Shown piece after piece: positions 43,654-52,631 of a DNA stretch of 64,000 nt (position 1 is the stretch's first letter; each line of letters begins with the position of its first letter). Source of the stretch: Halobacillus sp. Marseille-Q1614 (lineage in GTDB: Bacteria; Bacillota; Bacilli; Bacillales; Halobacillaceae); NCBI RefSeq assembly GCF_902809865.1, contig NZ_CADDWH010000001.1, positions 1,054,001 through 1,118,000 of the forward strand. Direction: 5' to 3'. The translations under genes were made by a program, and so were the position numbers. A model generated the notes under the pieces. It saw only the letters and a list, made by a program, of their open reading frames with translations, did not search any database and had not been told where the DNA came from.

Positions 43654-44103
43654 ATGAACAAAGGTCAGCGACATATAAAAATACGTGAATTAATAACAAA
43701 CGATGATATAGAAACGCAGGATGAGCTCGTCGACCGTTTAAAAGGAATGGGGTATAACGTGACACAGGCCACGGTATCACGGGATATCAAAGAGCTTCAC
43801 TTAGTTAAGGTACCTATGATGGACGGCCGTTATAAATACAGCCTGCCGGCAGACCAGCGGTTTAATCCTCTTGAAAAATTAAAGCGCCTGATGATGGATG
43901 CATTTGTCAGCATTGACCGCGCCGGACATTTTATTATCTTAAAAACGCTTCCAGGAAACGCAAATGCTGTAGGAGCTTTAATTGATAACCTGGAATGGGA
44001 AGAGATTATGGGAACCATTTGCGGTGACGACACCTGCTTAATTATCTGCCGCAGCCAGGAACAGACAAAAAGCATTAGTGATCAATTATTAAATATGTTA
44101 TAA
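43654..44103 (+). CDS. ahrC: Arginine repressor/activator AhrC (ArgR)
   Basis: Hexameric arginine-responsive regulator that represses biosynthesis and activates catabolism. The 149 residues equal B. subtilis AhrC in length. There is an N-terminal winged helix ([18 protein letters not shown]) and a C-terminal arginine-binding domain with the GDDTCLI motif near residue 127. ATG 43654 has GAGGAGGGTGA upstream; GTG 43639 is before that site. No arginine genes are in the window. Confidence 0.95.
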   Translation: MNKGQRHIKIRELITNDDIETQDELVDRLKGMGYNVTQATVSRDIKELHLVKVPMMDGRYKYSLPADQRFNPLEKLKRLMMDAFVSIDRAGHFIILKTLPGNANAVGALIDNLEWEEIMGTICGDDTCLIICRSQEQTKSISDQLLNML

Positions 44104-44121
44104 ATCGAGGTGACTCGCTTC

Positions 44122-45855
44122 ATGCTAACAGAATTATCGATTAAAGACTTTGCGATTATTGATGAAGTGTCTATAACATTTAATGAAGGACTAACCGTGC
44201 TGACGGGAGAAACAGGTGCTGGGAAATCCATTATTATTGACGCTATTCAGTTGCTGTCAGGATCTAGAGGCTCTGTTGAATTTGTTCGCCACGGTACAAA
44301 TAAAGCCTCCATTGAAGGGTTATTCTCTATAGAGCCTAACCATCCTGTATATCAAAAGGGTGAAGAGTTTGGCATAGAGATCGAAGAAGATGGAATGGTT
44401 GTTCTTCAGAGAACCATTACCAGTCAGGGGAAAAGCATCTGCCGAATTAACGGCAAGCTGGTAACGCTCGCAATCCTTAAAGAATTTGGACGTTCTCTGA
44501 TCGATATTCACTCTCAGCATGAAACTCAGTCATTAATGGACCCGGACCGTCATATTGAGCTTCTGGACTTATATGCAAGCTCTGAATTAAAACGTACGAA
44601 AGAAGAGTATAATAAAGCATACCAGGAGTTCCTTTCTTTACGTAAGCGATTTAAGGAACTAGGAGAAAATGAACAGGAAATCGCTCAGCGCCTCGATTTA
44701 TTGGAATTTCAGCTGAAAGAGCTGCAGCAGGCGGAGTTAACGCCGTTAGAAGATGAGGAGCTCGAAGACGAACGTAAGAAGCTGATGAACTATGAGAAGG
44801 TGTATCAAGGCATACATGATTCCTATTATTCCCTGTATGGAGAGCAAAGAGGACTGGACTGGCTGAGCCACTCGATGTCGGCTTTAGAGAGTGCGGCTAA
44901 TTATGATGAGCAGACTGCTAAGCTGTCCGAAGAGCTTACGAATGCCTACTACATAATTGAAGAGATCTCTTTTCAATTGAGCACACAGATGTCGGAATTA
45001 GAATTCGATCCAGAGCGGCTGAATCAGATTGAATCGCGGCTCGATGAACTTAATCGATTGAAGAAGAAATACGGAGCCACTGTAGAAGAAATGATGGAAT
45101 ATGCTTCTAAAATTGAAGAAGAAATCGATGAGATTACGAATAAAGATCTTCACCTTAATCGATTGGAAGCAGATATAGAAGAGGCCGGAAAAGACGCGGT
45201 CCTAGAAGCAAAGCAGCTCCATGAGACGCGCACGAAATCGGCGAAGAAGCTTGCAAAGTCAATATTCAGTGAGTTAAAAGATCTCTTTTTAGAAAAAGCC
45301 GCCTTTGAGGTTGATTTTTCCTATAAAGAAGGAAAAGGGCAGGACCCTGAACTGGACGGCCAAAAAATCCAGTTAAATAAAAACGGAATCGACTATATCA
45401 CTTTCTTAATTACTACCAATCCCGGTGAACCCTTAAAAGAAATTCATAAAACCGCTTCAGGCGGAGAGCTTTCGAGGATCATGCTCGCTTTAAAACACAT
45501 TTTTTCCCGCCATCAGGGAGTGACCAGTGTGATTTTTGATGAGGTCGACACGGGTGTAAGCGGACGTGTGGCTCAGGCGATTGCTGAAAAAATACACGGG
45601 ATTTCGGAAGGATCCCAAGTCCTGTGTATTTCCCATCTGCCTCAAGTTGCAGCGATGGCGGATACGCACATAAGAATTGAAAAACAAGTGAAAAATAACC
45701 GTACATCAACAAAAGTTTATGAACTGACGAAAGATGAAAAAGCAGATGAAATATCAAGAATGATCACGGGTGCTGAATTAACGGATACGACGTTAGAGCA
45801 TGCCAGAGAGCTTTTATCACTAGCCGAAAAACATAAATCGAAGTCACCGTCTTAG
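44122..45855 (+). CDS. recN: DNA repair protein RecN
   Basis: SMC-like ATPase that gathers double-strand breaks in the early repair stage, 577 residues. Walker A GETGAGKS is near residue 30, a long coiled coil spans about 160-380, and the ABC signature ASGGELSRIMLALK and Walker B VIFDEVDTGVSG lie near 455 and 475. ATG 44122 has GAGGTGA upstream and fits the B. subtilis start; GTG 44110 is the longer alternative. Confidence 0.95.
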   Translation: MLTELSIKDFAIIDEVSITFNEGLTVLTGETGAGKSIIIDAIQLLSGSRGSVEFVRHGTNKASIEGLFSIEPNHPVYQKGEEFGIEIEEDGMVVLQRTITSQGKSICRINGKLVTLAILKEFGRSLIDIHSQHETQSLMDPDRHIELLDLYASSELKRTKEEYNKAYQEFLSLRKRFKELGENEQEIAQRLDLLEFQLKELQQAELTPLEDEELEDERKKLMNYEKVYQGIHDSYYSLYGEQRGLDWLSHSMSALESAANYDEQTAKLSEELTNAYYIIEEISFQLSTQMSELEFDPERLNQIESRLDELNRLKKKYGATVEEMMEYASKIEEEIDEITNKDLHLNRLEADIEEAGKDAVLEAKQLHETRTKSAKKLAKSIFSELKDLFLEKAAFEVDFSYKEGKGQDPELDGQKIQLNKNGIDYITFLITTNPGEPLKEIHKTASGGELSRIMLALKHIFSRHQGVTSVIFDEVDTGVSGRVAQAIAEKIHGISEGSQVLCISHLPQVAAMADTHIRIEKQVKNNRTSTKVYELTKDEKADEISRMITGAELTDTTLEHARELLSLAEKHKSKSPS

Positions 45856-45886
45856 AAACGCATGAAACTTTCATGCGTTTTTTCTT
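45856..45886 (+). terminator. Rho-independent terminator after recN
   Basis: A 10-bp perfect stem (45856-45865 with 45871-45880), a 5-nt loop and a T-rich tail. Confidence 0.9.
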
Positions 45887-45941
45887 TTGGTGAATGTTTC
45901 AAGGTGAGGGAAAGCATCCTATAATTTCTGTGATTATGCTC

Positions 45942-45973
45942 GTTTAAAAAGCAGTCATCAAGCCAACATTATA
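45942..45973 (+). promoter_or_regulatory. Possible forespore (SigG/SigF) promoter for spoIVB
   Basis: CATTATA at 45967-45973 fits the SigG -10; GTTTA at 45942-45946 resembles the -35, but the 20-base spacing is longer than usual. spoIVB is forespore-controlled in B. subtilis. Confidence 0.35.
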
Positions 45974-46019
45974 AGTAAGCCAATTGTTTGGTTCAGGAGT
46001 AAAAAAGGAGTGTTTAATT

Positions 46020-47261
46020 TTGTTTCAAAAAGAACATCTAAAGTATTTTTGTGGCTCCCTGCTCCTGTTGATGATGCTTGTCATTCCATTCTTGACCCCA
46101 CTTCAAGAGTATATTTCCATTCCAACAGAAGTGAGAGTAACCACTTCTCAGGCAGGTATAGAAAGCAGTTCAGATCCGATACCGGCATTTTCTTCCAAAG
46201 AAATGGACACGGCTGCGGATTCCGTATTCCACGAGTATGCAGGTCTTCCTGTTAAAAAGACACAGATGAAGCCAGTAAAAGACTTACGCCTCGTCCCTGG
46301 CGGACATTCGGTAGGAGTAGAACTGCAGACTAAAGGAGTTCTCGTCGTTGGACACCACCTTGTTAGTGAAAACAATGAAAGACAAACATCACCGGGAGAG
46401 AATGCAGATATTCAAATCGGAGACATTCTTTTAAAAGGGAATGGCAAAGAATTGAATCATATGGAGGATTTATCATCCCTAGTTGATCAGTCAGGTAAAA
46501 ATAATGAAGAAATAACCTTTCAAGTAAAAAGAGGAGAGGAGACGTTCGAAACCTCTATCACCCCTACTATTAATAAGCAGGACAATGAATATCAGATCGG
46601 TTTGTACGTAAGAGATTCGGCAGCAGGTATCGGCACGATGACGTTTTATGATCCTGTAACAAAGAAATATGGCGCTTTAGGCCATGTAATTGCAGATATG
46701 GATACAAAAAGACCAATCGAAATTCATGAAGGAACGATCGTCAATTCCAGGGTCACCTCGATTGAAAAAGGCGGACAGGGAGTACCGGGAGAAAAGAAAG
46801 CCGAGTTTTCCCTTACCGATGACCGTATGGGTACAATTACGAAAAACAGCTCATTTGGAGTATTTGGCTCATTGGAAACCCCGATTTTAAATGAGAAATA
46901 TAAAAAAGGCCTTCCTATCGGGTATGCAGAAGAAATTAAAGAAGGACCTGCAGAAATTTTAACCGTGCTTGAAGGCAGTAAACTGCAGTCCTTTGACGTG
47001 GAAATTGTCCGCAATATGCCGAAAGATTCTCCGGTGACCAAAGGTATGATTGTGAAAATCACCGATCCAGAGCTCCTCAAGAAAACGGGAGGCATTGTTC
47101 AAGGAATGAGCGGAAGTCCGATTGTTCAGGACGGTAAGATAATTGGAGCTGTAACGCACGTGTTTGTAAACGACCCTACTTCGGGATATGGCGTGCACAT
47201 TGAATGGATGCTTGAAGAAGCAGGAATCAATGTATATGAGGAAGAAAAGAAAGTAAGTTAA
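46020..47261 (+). CDS. spoIVB: Stage IV sporulation serine peptidase SpoIVB
   Basis: Forespore-secreted serine protease that cleaves SpoIVFA and so triggers pro-SigK processing in the mother cell. The 413 residues have one N-terminal transmembrane/signal segment (residues 9-27), a PDZ domain (about 100-180) and an S55 peptidase domain with the catalytic His in LGHVI and Ser in GMSGSP (362-367). The start is taken as TTG 46020, the first start codon with AAGGAG at proper distance; the frame before it (from 45984) contains that site. Slightly shorter than B. subtilis SpoIVB. Confidence 0.93.
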   Translation: MFQKEHLKYFCGSLLLLMMLVIPFLTPLQEYISIPTEVRVTTSQAGIESSSDPIPAFSSKEMDTAADSVFHEYAGLPVKKTQMKPVKDLRLVPGGHSVGVELQTKGVLVVGHHLVSENNERQTSPGENADIQIGDILLKGNGKELNHMEDLSSLVDQSGKNNEEITFQVKRGEETFETSITPTINKQDNEYQIGLYVRDSAAGIGTMTFYDPVTKKYGALGHVIADMDTKRPIEIHEGTIVNSRVTSIEKGGQGVPGEKKAEFSLTDDRMGTITKNSSFGVFGSLETPILNEKYKKGLPIGYAEEIKEGPAEILTVLEGSKLQSFDVEIVRNMPKDSPVTKGMIVKITDPELLKKTGGIVQGMSGSPIVQDGKIIGAVTHVFVNDPTSGYGVHIEWMLEEAGINVYEEEKKVS

Positions 47262-47296
47262 ATGAGAGAGCTTCCTAGAGGCTCTCTTTTTTTGTG

Positions 47297-47315
47297 TTCG
47301 ACCAATTTCGACAAA
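47297..47315 (+). promoter_or_regulatory. Tandem 0A boxes upstream of spo0A
   Basis: TTCGACCAA (47297-47305, 8/9) and TTCGACAAA (47307-47315, perfect inverse of TTTGTCGAA) lie 10 bp apart on the same face of the helix. A third weaker site, AATGTCGAA (7/9), is at 47439-47447. These are binding sites for phosphorylated Spo0A, so autoregulation is predicted. Confidence 0.75.
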
Positions 47316-47410
47316 CTAAACAGTCTGGTTGTTGAATTTTATCGAATAACAAAGAAAATAAGAGTATTTAGAAGCATTTAAAAGATAATCTTATTTTTTG
47401 TAAAAATATT

Positions 47411-47419
47411 TGCTATAAT
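47411..47419 (+). promoter_or_regulatory. Vegetative extended -10 promoter of spo0A
   Basis: TGC followed by a perfect TATAAT (47414-47419) about 75 bases before the ATG, with a T-rich -35 region. It corresponds in position to the vegetative promoter of B. subtilis spo0A. Confidence 0.6.
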
Positions 47420-47494
47420 AAAAAGGGTTACAATTGTAAATGTCGAATTAGTTAACTACAGGACAGGATAATTCTGTAAGGAGGAAGGAAATAA

Positions 47495-48268
47495 ATGGAT
47501 AAAATAAAGGTTTGTTTAGCGGATGATAATCGTGAACTGGTGCGGCTGTTAGAGGAGTACTTTACCGATGCGCAGGGAATTGAAGTCATTGGAACAGCAT
47601 ATAACGGAAGAGACTGCTTGGAAATGTTGAATTCGAAGGACCCGGATGTGCTCATCCTTGATATCATTATGCCTCATGTAGATGGACTTGCTGTGCTGCA
47701 GGAGCTTAATGGCAAAAAAGGTTCCCCAGAGGTCATCATGCTGACAGCTTTTGGACAGGAAGAAGTAACGAAAAAGGCAGTAGAACTAGGCGCAGCCTAC
47801 TTCATGATGAAACCATTTGATTTAGATCATTTATGTGAGCAGGTTAGACAAATCAAACATGTCGGAGATCCGATTAATCGTGCAATGGGCAGCAGTTATA
47901 CGAAGTCGAAAAAGCCTGATTTAGATACGAGTATTACTCATATCATTCATGAAGTCGGTGTTCCTGCCCATATTAAAGGCTACCTTTATTTGAGAGAAGC
48001 TATTACAATGGTTTACACTGATATCGATTTGCTCGGTTCGATTACCAAAGTCCTTTATCCTGATATTGCTTCCAAATATAATACGACTGCTTCCCGTGTA
48101 GAAAGAGCTATTCGACATGCAATTGAAGTAGCGTGGAACAGAGGAAACATTGATGCCATTTCATCTTTATTCGGCTATACGATTTCTTCTACAAAAGCGA
48201 AACCGACAAACAGCGAATTTATCGCGATGGTAGCAGACCGTTTACGGCTTGAGCATAAAGCATCTTAA
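47495..48268 (+). CDS. spo0A: Sporulation master response regulator Spo0A
   Basis: Phosphorelay-controlled transcription factor that starts sporulation. The 257 residues have a receiver domain (1-120) with acidic pocket ADDN, phosphorylation site Asp56 in LILDIIMP and Lys in MMKPFD, then a DNA-binding domain (about 145-257) with the recognition region [22 protein letters not shown]. The linker is shorter than in B. subtilis. A strong GGAGGAAGG precedes ATG 47495. It follows spoIVB as in other spore formers. Confidence 0.97.
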   Translation: MDKIKVCLADDNRELVRLLEEYFTDAQGIEVIGTAYNGRDCLEMLNSKDPDVLILDIIMPHVDGLAVLQELNGKKGSPEVIMLTAFGQEEVTKKAVELGAAYFMMKPFDLDHLCEQVRQIKHVGDPINRAMGSSYTKSKKPDLDTSITHIIHEVGVPAHIKGYLYLREAITMVYTDIDLLGSITKVLYPDIASKYNTTASRVERAIRHAIEVAWNRGNIDAISSLFGYTISSTKAKPTNSEFIAMVADRLRLEHKAS

Positions 48269-48273
48269 AATTC

Positions 48274-48302
48274 TCCCCCTCATACACTGAGGGGGATTTT
48301 TA
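48274..48302 (+). terminator. Rho-independent terminator after spo0A
   Basis: A 9-bp GC-rich perfect stem (48274-48282 with 48288-48296), a 5-nt loop and a T tail. Confidence 0.9.
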
Positions 48303-48374
48303 TTTCATCTTCTTGTCGGATTATGATACAATTCTTAATTATTAAACACTTTAGCAAAATAGGGAGTTGTACAT

Positions 48375-49721
48375 ATGAAAGTCGTTAAGTTTGGCGGCAG
48401 CTCAGTTGCCGATGCCAGTCAATTAAGAAAAGTAACAGAAATTATTAAATCTGACGAGGAAAGAAAAGCAATTGTCGTGTCCGCACCTGGTAAGCGGCAC
48501 AGTGATGATACGAAAACAACTGATTTACTTATTGCTCTTGGGGAGTCAGTGCAGGTCAGCGGACAAAACGAAGACCTTTATAATCAGGTGGTCGAAAGGT
48601 TTGCTTCCATCATTAGAGAACTAGAAGTGAGCGAGTCTGTTCTTGAAAAAATTAAACAGAACATCGATCAAGCCTGCGACCTGTTAAAAACTGACAGCAA
48701 AAGAGGTATGGATGCAATAAAATCATGCGGGGAAGATGGAACAGCACGAATTTTAAGTGCCTATTTAAACAAAAGGGAACTAGAATCTTATTATGTAAAC
48801 CCGAAAGAAGCAGGAATTTTAGTCAGTGATGAACCAGGCGGTGCTCTCGTATTAGATGAAAGCTTCGAGCGGCTGTACACCTTAAGAGAAAGGCAGGGTG
48901 TACTCGTCATTCCAGGTTTTTTTGGATACACGCTGCAGGATGAGCTGGTAACTTTTTCACGAGGGGGCTCTGATATAACAGGCTCAATCGTTGCCGCAGG
49001 GATGAAGGCATCTCTATACGAGAACTTCACGGATGTGGATTCAGTCTATTGTGTCAACCCAATGATTGTTGACCAGCCAAAAGAATTGAAGGCATTAACC
49101 TATAGAGAAATGCGTGAGCTTTCCTATGCAGGCTTTTCCGTATTCCATGATGAAGCGCTGATCCCAGCCTTTAAAGAGAAAATTCCTGTATGTATTAAAA
49201 ACACAAATAATCCTGGAGGCGAAGGGACAATGATCGTCTCTGATCTTCCAGAAAGAGAAGGATACGTGGCAGGAATTGCGAGTGACTCCGGTTTTATCAA
49301 TTTATACGTAAGTAAGTATTTAATGAACCGTGAAATTGGATTTGGCCGCAGGCTTCTGCAAATTCTTGAAGAAGAAGGCATTTCGTTTGAACATGCACCT
49401 TCAGGGATCGACGATATGTCCGTTATTATCAGAGAACATCAATTGCCGCTAGAGAAAGAGGAAATTGTTAAGGAAAGAATTATAAACGAGTTAAATGTAG
49501 ATACCATCACAATCGAAAGAGATATGGCGATGATCATGATTGTCGGAGAGGGAATGAACGAAGCAGTCGGTATTGCCAGTAAAGCAGCGACAGCCTTTAG
49601 AGACGCTAATATTAATATTGACATGATTAACCAGGGATCTTCTGAAGTTTCGATGATGTTTGGAATCAATTCTGCAGACTTAGAAGAAGCGGTCCGCTCG
49701 TTATACCGAGCATTCTTTTAA
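48375..49721 (+). CDS. thrD: Aspartate kinase (type III, ThrD/YclM-like)
   Basis: Phosphorylates aspartate in the first step of the lysine, threonine and methionine pathway. The 448 residues begin KVVKFGGSSVADASQL, contain the aspartate/ATP region SRGGSDITGSIVAAG near residue 200, and end with two ACT domains (residues 300-445) for feedback by amino acids. The N terminus is close to B. subtilis YclM/ThrD. This gene is not beside spo0A in B. subtilis; it starts a lineage-specific insertion of three genes (48.4-52.6 kb). A GGGAG precedes the ATG. Confidence 0.9.
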   Translation: MKVVKFGGSSVADASQLRKVTEIIKSDEERKAIVVSAPGKRHSDDTKTTDLLIALGESVQVSGQNEDLYNQVVERFASIIRELEVSESVLEKIKQNIDQACDLLKTDSKRGMDAIKSCGEDGTARILSAYLNKRELESYYVNPKEAGILVSDEPGGALVLDESFERLYTLRERQGVLVIPGFFGYTLQDELVTFSRGGSDITGSIVAAGMKASLYENFTDVDSVYCVNPMIVDQPKELKALTYREMRELSYAGFSVFHDEALIPAFKEKIPVCIKNTNNPGGEGTMIVSDLPEREGYVAGIASDSGFINLYVSKYLMNREIGFGRRLLQILEEEGISFEHAPSGIDDMSVIIREHQLPLEKEEIVKERIINELNVDTITIERDMAMIMIVGEGMNEAVGIASKAATAFRDANINIDMINQGSSEVSMMFGINSADLEEAVRSLYRAFF

Positions 49722-49769
49722 AAAAATTCCTCCTATAGCTGAGATAAATAAATTTCCTCTTTAATTTTT

Positions 49770-49885
49770 TAGGTAGCGAATGCTGCGAGACTCCAGTCGG
49801 AAAACGAGCGATCGAGAACCCCGCAGTGTGGATAAATGGCTATGGCGTTCGTCCTGGCGTATCCGCTCTCAGGGAGAAAAATAAT
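49770..49885. repeat. Degenerate intergenic palindromic repeat, copy D
   Basis: Contains TGCGAGACTCC, GAACCCCGCAGTG and ATGGCGTTCGTCC, blocks shared with copies B and C. It fills the gap between thrD and the convergent exonuclease gene; no coding potential is evident. Confidence 0.55.
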
Positions 49886-49894
49886 ATTAAAAGG

Positions 49895-49930
49895 AAAGTG
49901 AGAAGCCAATTAAGGCTTCTCACTTTTTTT
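49895..49930. terminator. Bidirectional terminator before the exonuclease gene
   Basis: A 13-bp perfect stem (49895-49907 with 49914-49926) followed by T residues in both directions. Ends thrD and the minus-strand exonuclease gene. Confidence 0.88.
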
Positions 49931-50657
49931 GTTCTATATTGGATAACGTGTCATTTAACTCATTAAATGTAAGGATATTCTTTTTCATTATTGTCGTCAG
50001 CAGTTCTCTGAACAGCTCGGCTGTCATAATGGAGTCGTTTAGGGCGTGATGACGCTCTAGCTTCGGAATAGAAAACTTTCTAAGCAACGGATCAAGCTGA
50101 TAATGCTTTCTTTCAGGGAAGAGCCATTTAGCCATTAACTGCGAATCAATAACAGGAGGAGAGTAATCAGGTAGTTTCCAGCGTTTGAGCATCGCCTTCA
50201 TAAACCTCATGTCAAACTTTGCGGGATAGGCAACGAGTACGGAACCTCGGCTGAACTCAAGAAACCTGTCAAAGGCTTCTAAGAAGGACGGTGCCTTATC
50301 GATCTGCTCCCTGCTTAAACCAGTCAATTTAAGAGTATGATTTCTTACTGGACGAATCGGTTTAACCACTTGATGGAAGGTTTCATGATGGTACGTATCG
50401 AGTCCCTCCATACGTACAGCTCCAATTGATATAATTTCATGACCAATTTCAGGAAGAAATCCTGTCGTTTCGAGGTCAAATACTGTATAAGTAATATTAG
50501 TTAAAGGCTGATTCCCCGGCGTTCCGTGTACCTCCTGGGAAAGCTTTTCCCTTAGGTCTAAATAATTGCCCGTTGTTAAATAAGGGCGGATTTTATAAGC
50601 ATAAATGGGCTTTTCAAAAAAGAAATACTTTAATATTTGTAAATCGATTGGCAGCAC
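49920..50657 (-). CDS. DEDDh 3'-5' exonuclease (DnaQ/PolC epsilon-like)
   Basis: A 245-residue exonuclease. The fold is marked by the Exo I motif VFDLETTGF near residue 60 (Asp and Glu), Exo II region VAYPAKFDMRFM, and Exo III HHALNDSIMTAELF with the His and Asp of the DEDDh class. An extra N-terminal 45 residues precede it. It begins at GTG 50657 only two bases after the upstream DUF294 gene, forming an operon. Pairs of a DUF294/CBS protein and an epsilon-like exonuclease recur in diverse bacteria; the joint role is unknown. Confidence 0.85.
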   Translation of the reverse strand: MLPIDLQILKYFFFEKPIYAYKIRPYLTTGNYLDLREKLSQEVHGTPGNQPLTNITYTVFDLETTGFLPEIGHEIISIGAVRMEGLDTYHHETFHQVVKPIRPVRNHTLKLTGLSREQIDKAPSFLEAFDRFLEFSRGSVLVAYPAKFDMRFMKAMLKRWKLPDYSPPVIDSQLMAKWLFPERKHYQLDPLLRKFSIPKLERHHALNDSIMTAELFRELLTTIMKKNILTFNELNDTLSNIEQKK

Positions 50658-50659
50658 TG

Positions 50660-52576
50660 CTACACCACCCGATTTCGGTTATAGCTTAATTCCAGCACTT
50701 GCTGCAGGCGTTTAGCTATATTTAAAGCTTCTCTAAGGGAGCGTCTTTCTTCCTTATTTAACTGGGTTAACCGGAGCTCATTAGTAAGAGGTTCGTCATT
50801 CTCCAGCTGTCGCAGGTTCTCTTTTAATCGAAAAGCCATGAGTTTATGAAGAGCCAATTTAGTATTTTCAGCGTCTCGCGGGTGGAAACGTTCTTGCTCT
50901 GCCATTATATCTAAACGACTGATCGTATTTATGTTTTCTATTCCATATTTCATGCTGTAAATGCGTATCGTATTTACAATTTGCATAATCGCTGATTTTT
51001 TTAAGTTCAAGGTCTTTCTTTTGCCGACTCCTGTAATGCGTCCAAAGGGCTGAACAGGGACCCGGAATCGTAAAGTGTCTTTCATCAGCAGCTGGTGAAG
51101 GCCCAGCGAATTCTGTATGCGGCGGGTTACATATTTCTTTAAATCATATGCCAGTGAGAAATCACCGAATATCGGGCGGAAGTCCATAAATATCGTGAAA
51201 TCCCTGATTTCTTCGGCATCCATCTTTTTAATCCAGCGATCAATGCTCGCATACCAATGGGTCTTCGTCTGCCTCCACTTTTCCTCACGTGCCATAATAT
51301 TTCCGGAACAATAAGGAAAGCCGCAGGCATTAAGCATGTCATTAATCTTTTCTGCGAAAATTTTAAAATAATGATCGATCTGTTCTTTGTGTAAGGAATG
51401 TTCAAAATCGGCCAGGATCATACCATTATCCTGATCCGTGGAGAAGGCCTGTTCTTTACGTCCTTCACTTCCCATGACAATAAAACAGTAATTTATCGGT
51501 GGAGCACCGTATCCTTCTGCGATCATTTCATCTTCAGCTATTTGAATAATTTGCTTATGAATCCGGTCATTGTAATTAGTCATTAATTCTGCAATATCAT
51601 AAGCAAGCATATGGTCATCCATTAAACTTTTGACGAAGCTTTGAAAACGCGAATTATAGACGGGTGACAGCGGCTTTATCTCTTCCGCCGTCAACGCATT
51701 TGAAATCCTGTAAGTAAGGTCAAAATAAATCGAGTTTTTGATCGTAAAAAAGGAGGACTGCCTTAGGATCCCGACTATTTTATCTTTATGATGGACAGGG
51801 ATGATTTCAGTCGGATGGTGTTTTAAGTAGCTGAGTGCATCATAGATGAATTCCTGGTCGCTGATAAAATAGGGTTCTTCGGTCATATGAAGATAGACAG
51901 GGTCGGTATGATTATTTTCAAAGTATGCCTTTAGAAGTTCTCCGTACCCGATCATGCCTAAAAGGGTCTGTCGATCTTCGCTCACAAGCAAGGCTTCGAC
52001 TTTTTCCTGCTGCAGCAGTCGCGCTGCTTTTTCAATCGAATCCTGCGGATGAATGAATGTCGGGGTTTCCATGTAAGCGCCTGCGCGCTTTTTGTACAGC
52101 TCGCGGTCATCTGCTTCATCCGTGGTAGAACTCTTATATTTCACTTCGTCATATAGACTTTTCATTAAATGGCTGATGCTGTCCATAACGACTTTTGAAA
52201 ACTGGGTATTCTCTGACATCACTTTAAGGAAAGTTTCCCTGTCAAATTTCAAAGTTTTCAACGGTTCTAGAGCTTGTACAGAAAATCTCATTTCTCCGCT
52301 CGTCAGCAGGATCATAACTCCGATTAAATCACCAGGGTAATAAAATCTTACAGAAAGCTGGCGGCCGTTGGAACGGTGCATAATATTTTTCGCTAACCCG
52401 GTAACGAGAAAATGTATATCGATGGAATCATCATTCTGATCTTCGTGAATAATAAATTCATTCTCACTGTATTCTTTTTCTTCTGCAAAACTGAAAATTT
52501 GACTGAATTGATCTTCAGTCAGCAGATCAAAAGGGTATTGATTTTTATAAAAGTGGGTAAGGTCTGGGCTTGTCAT
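50660..52576 (-). CDS. cNMP-binding/CBS/DUF294 nucleotidyltransferase-like protein
   Basis: A 638-residue multi-domain protein: an N-terminal cyclic-nucleotide-binding-like domain (about residues 20-130), two CBS domains (about 165-285), a DUF294 putative nucleotidyltransferase domain with GSEGRKEQAFSTDQDNGMI near residue 375, and a C-terminal helical DUF294 domain. The GSEGRKEQ motif resembles GlnD-type uridylyltransferases. It probably senses nucleotides and modifies a partner; neither is known. AAAGGAG precedes ATG 52576, and the exonuclease gene follows directly. Confidence 0.85.
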   Translation of the reverse strand: MTSPDLTHFYKNQYPFDLLTEDQFSQIFSFAEEKEYSENEFIIHEDQNDDSIDIHFLVTGLAKNIMHRSNGRQLSVRFYYPGDLIGVMILLTSGEMRFSVQALEPLKTLKFDRETFLKVMSENTQFSKVVMDSISHLMKSLYDEVKYKSSTTDEADDRELYKKRAGAYMETPTFIHPQDSIEKAARLLQQEKVEALLVSEDRQTLLGMIGYGELLKAYFENNHTDPVYLHMTEEPYFISDQEFIYDALSYLKHHPTEIIPVHHKDKIVGILRQSSFFTIKNSIYFDLTYRISNALTAEEIKPLSPVYNSRFQSFVKSLMDDHMLAYDIAELMTNYNDRIHKQIIQIAEDEMIAEGYGAPPINYCFIVMGSEGRKEQAFSTDQDNGMILADFEHSLHKEQIDHYFKIFAEKINDMLNACGFPYCSGNIMAREEKWRQTKTHWYASIDRWIKKMDAEEIRDFTIFMDFRPIFGDFSLAYDLKKYVTRRIQNSLGLHQLLMKDTLRFRVPVQPFGRITGVGKRKTLNLKKSAIMQIVNTIRIYSMKYGIENINTISRLDIMAEQERFHPRDAENTKLALHKLMAFRLKENLRQLENDEPLTNELRLTQLNKEERRSLREALNIAKRLQQVLELSYNRNRVV

Positions 52577-52631
52577 TTTTCAAAACTCCTTTAAATACGC
52601 TTATCGCTGAAAAAAGCAGAGCGGGAATACT

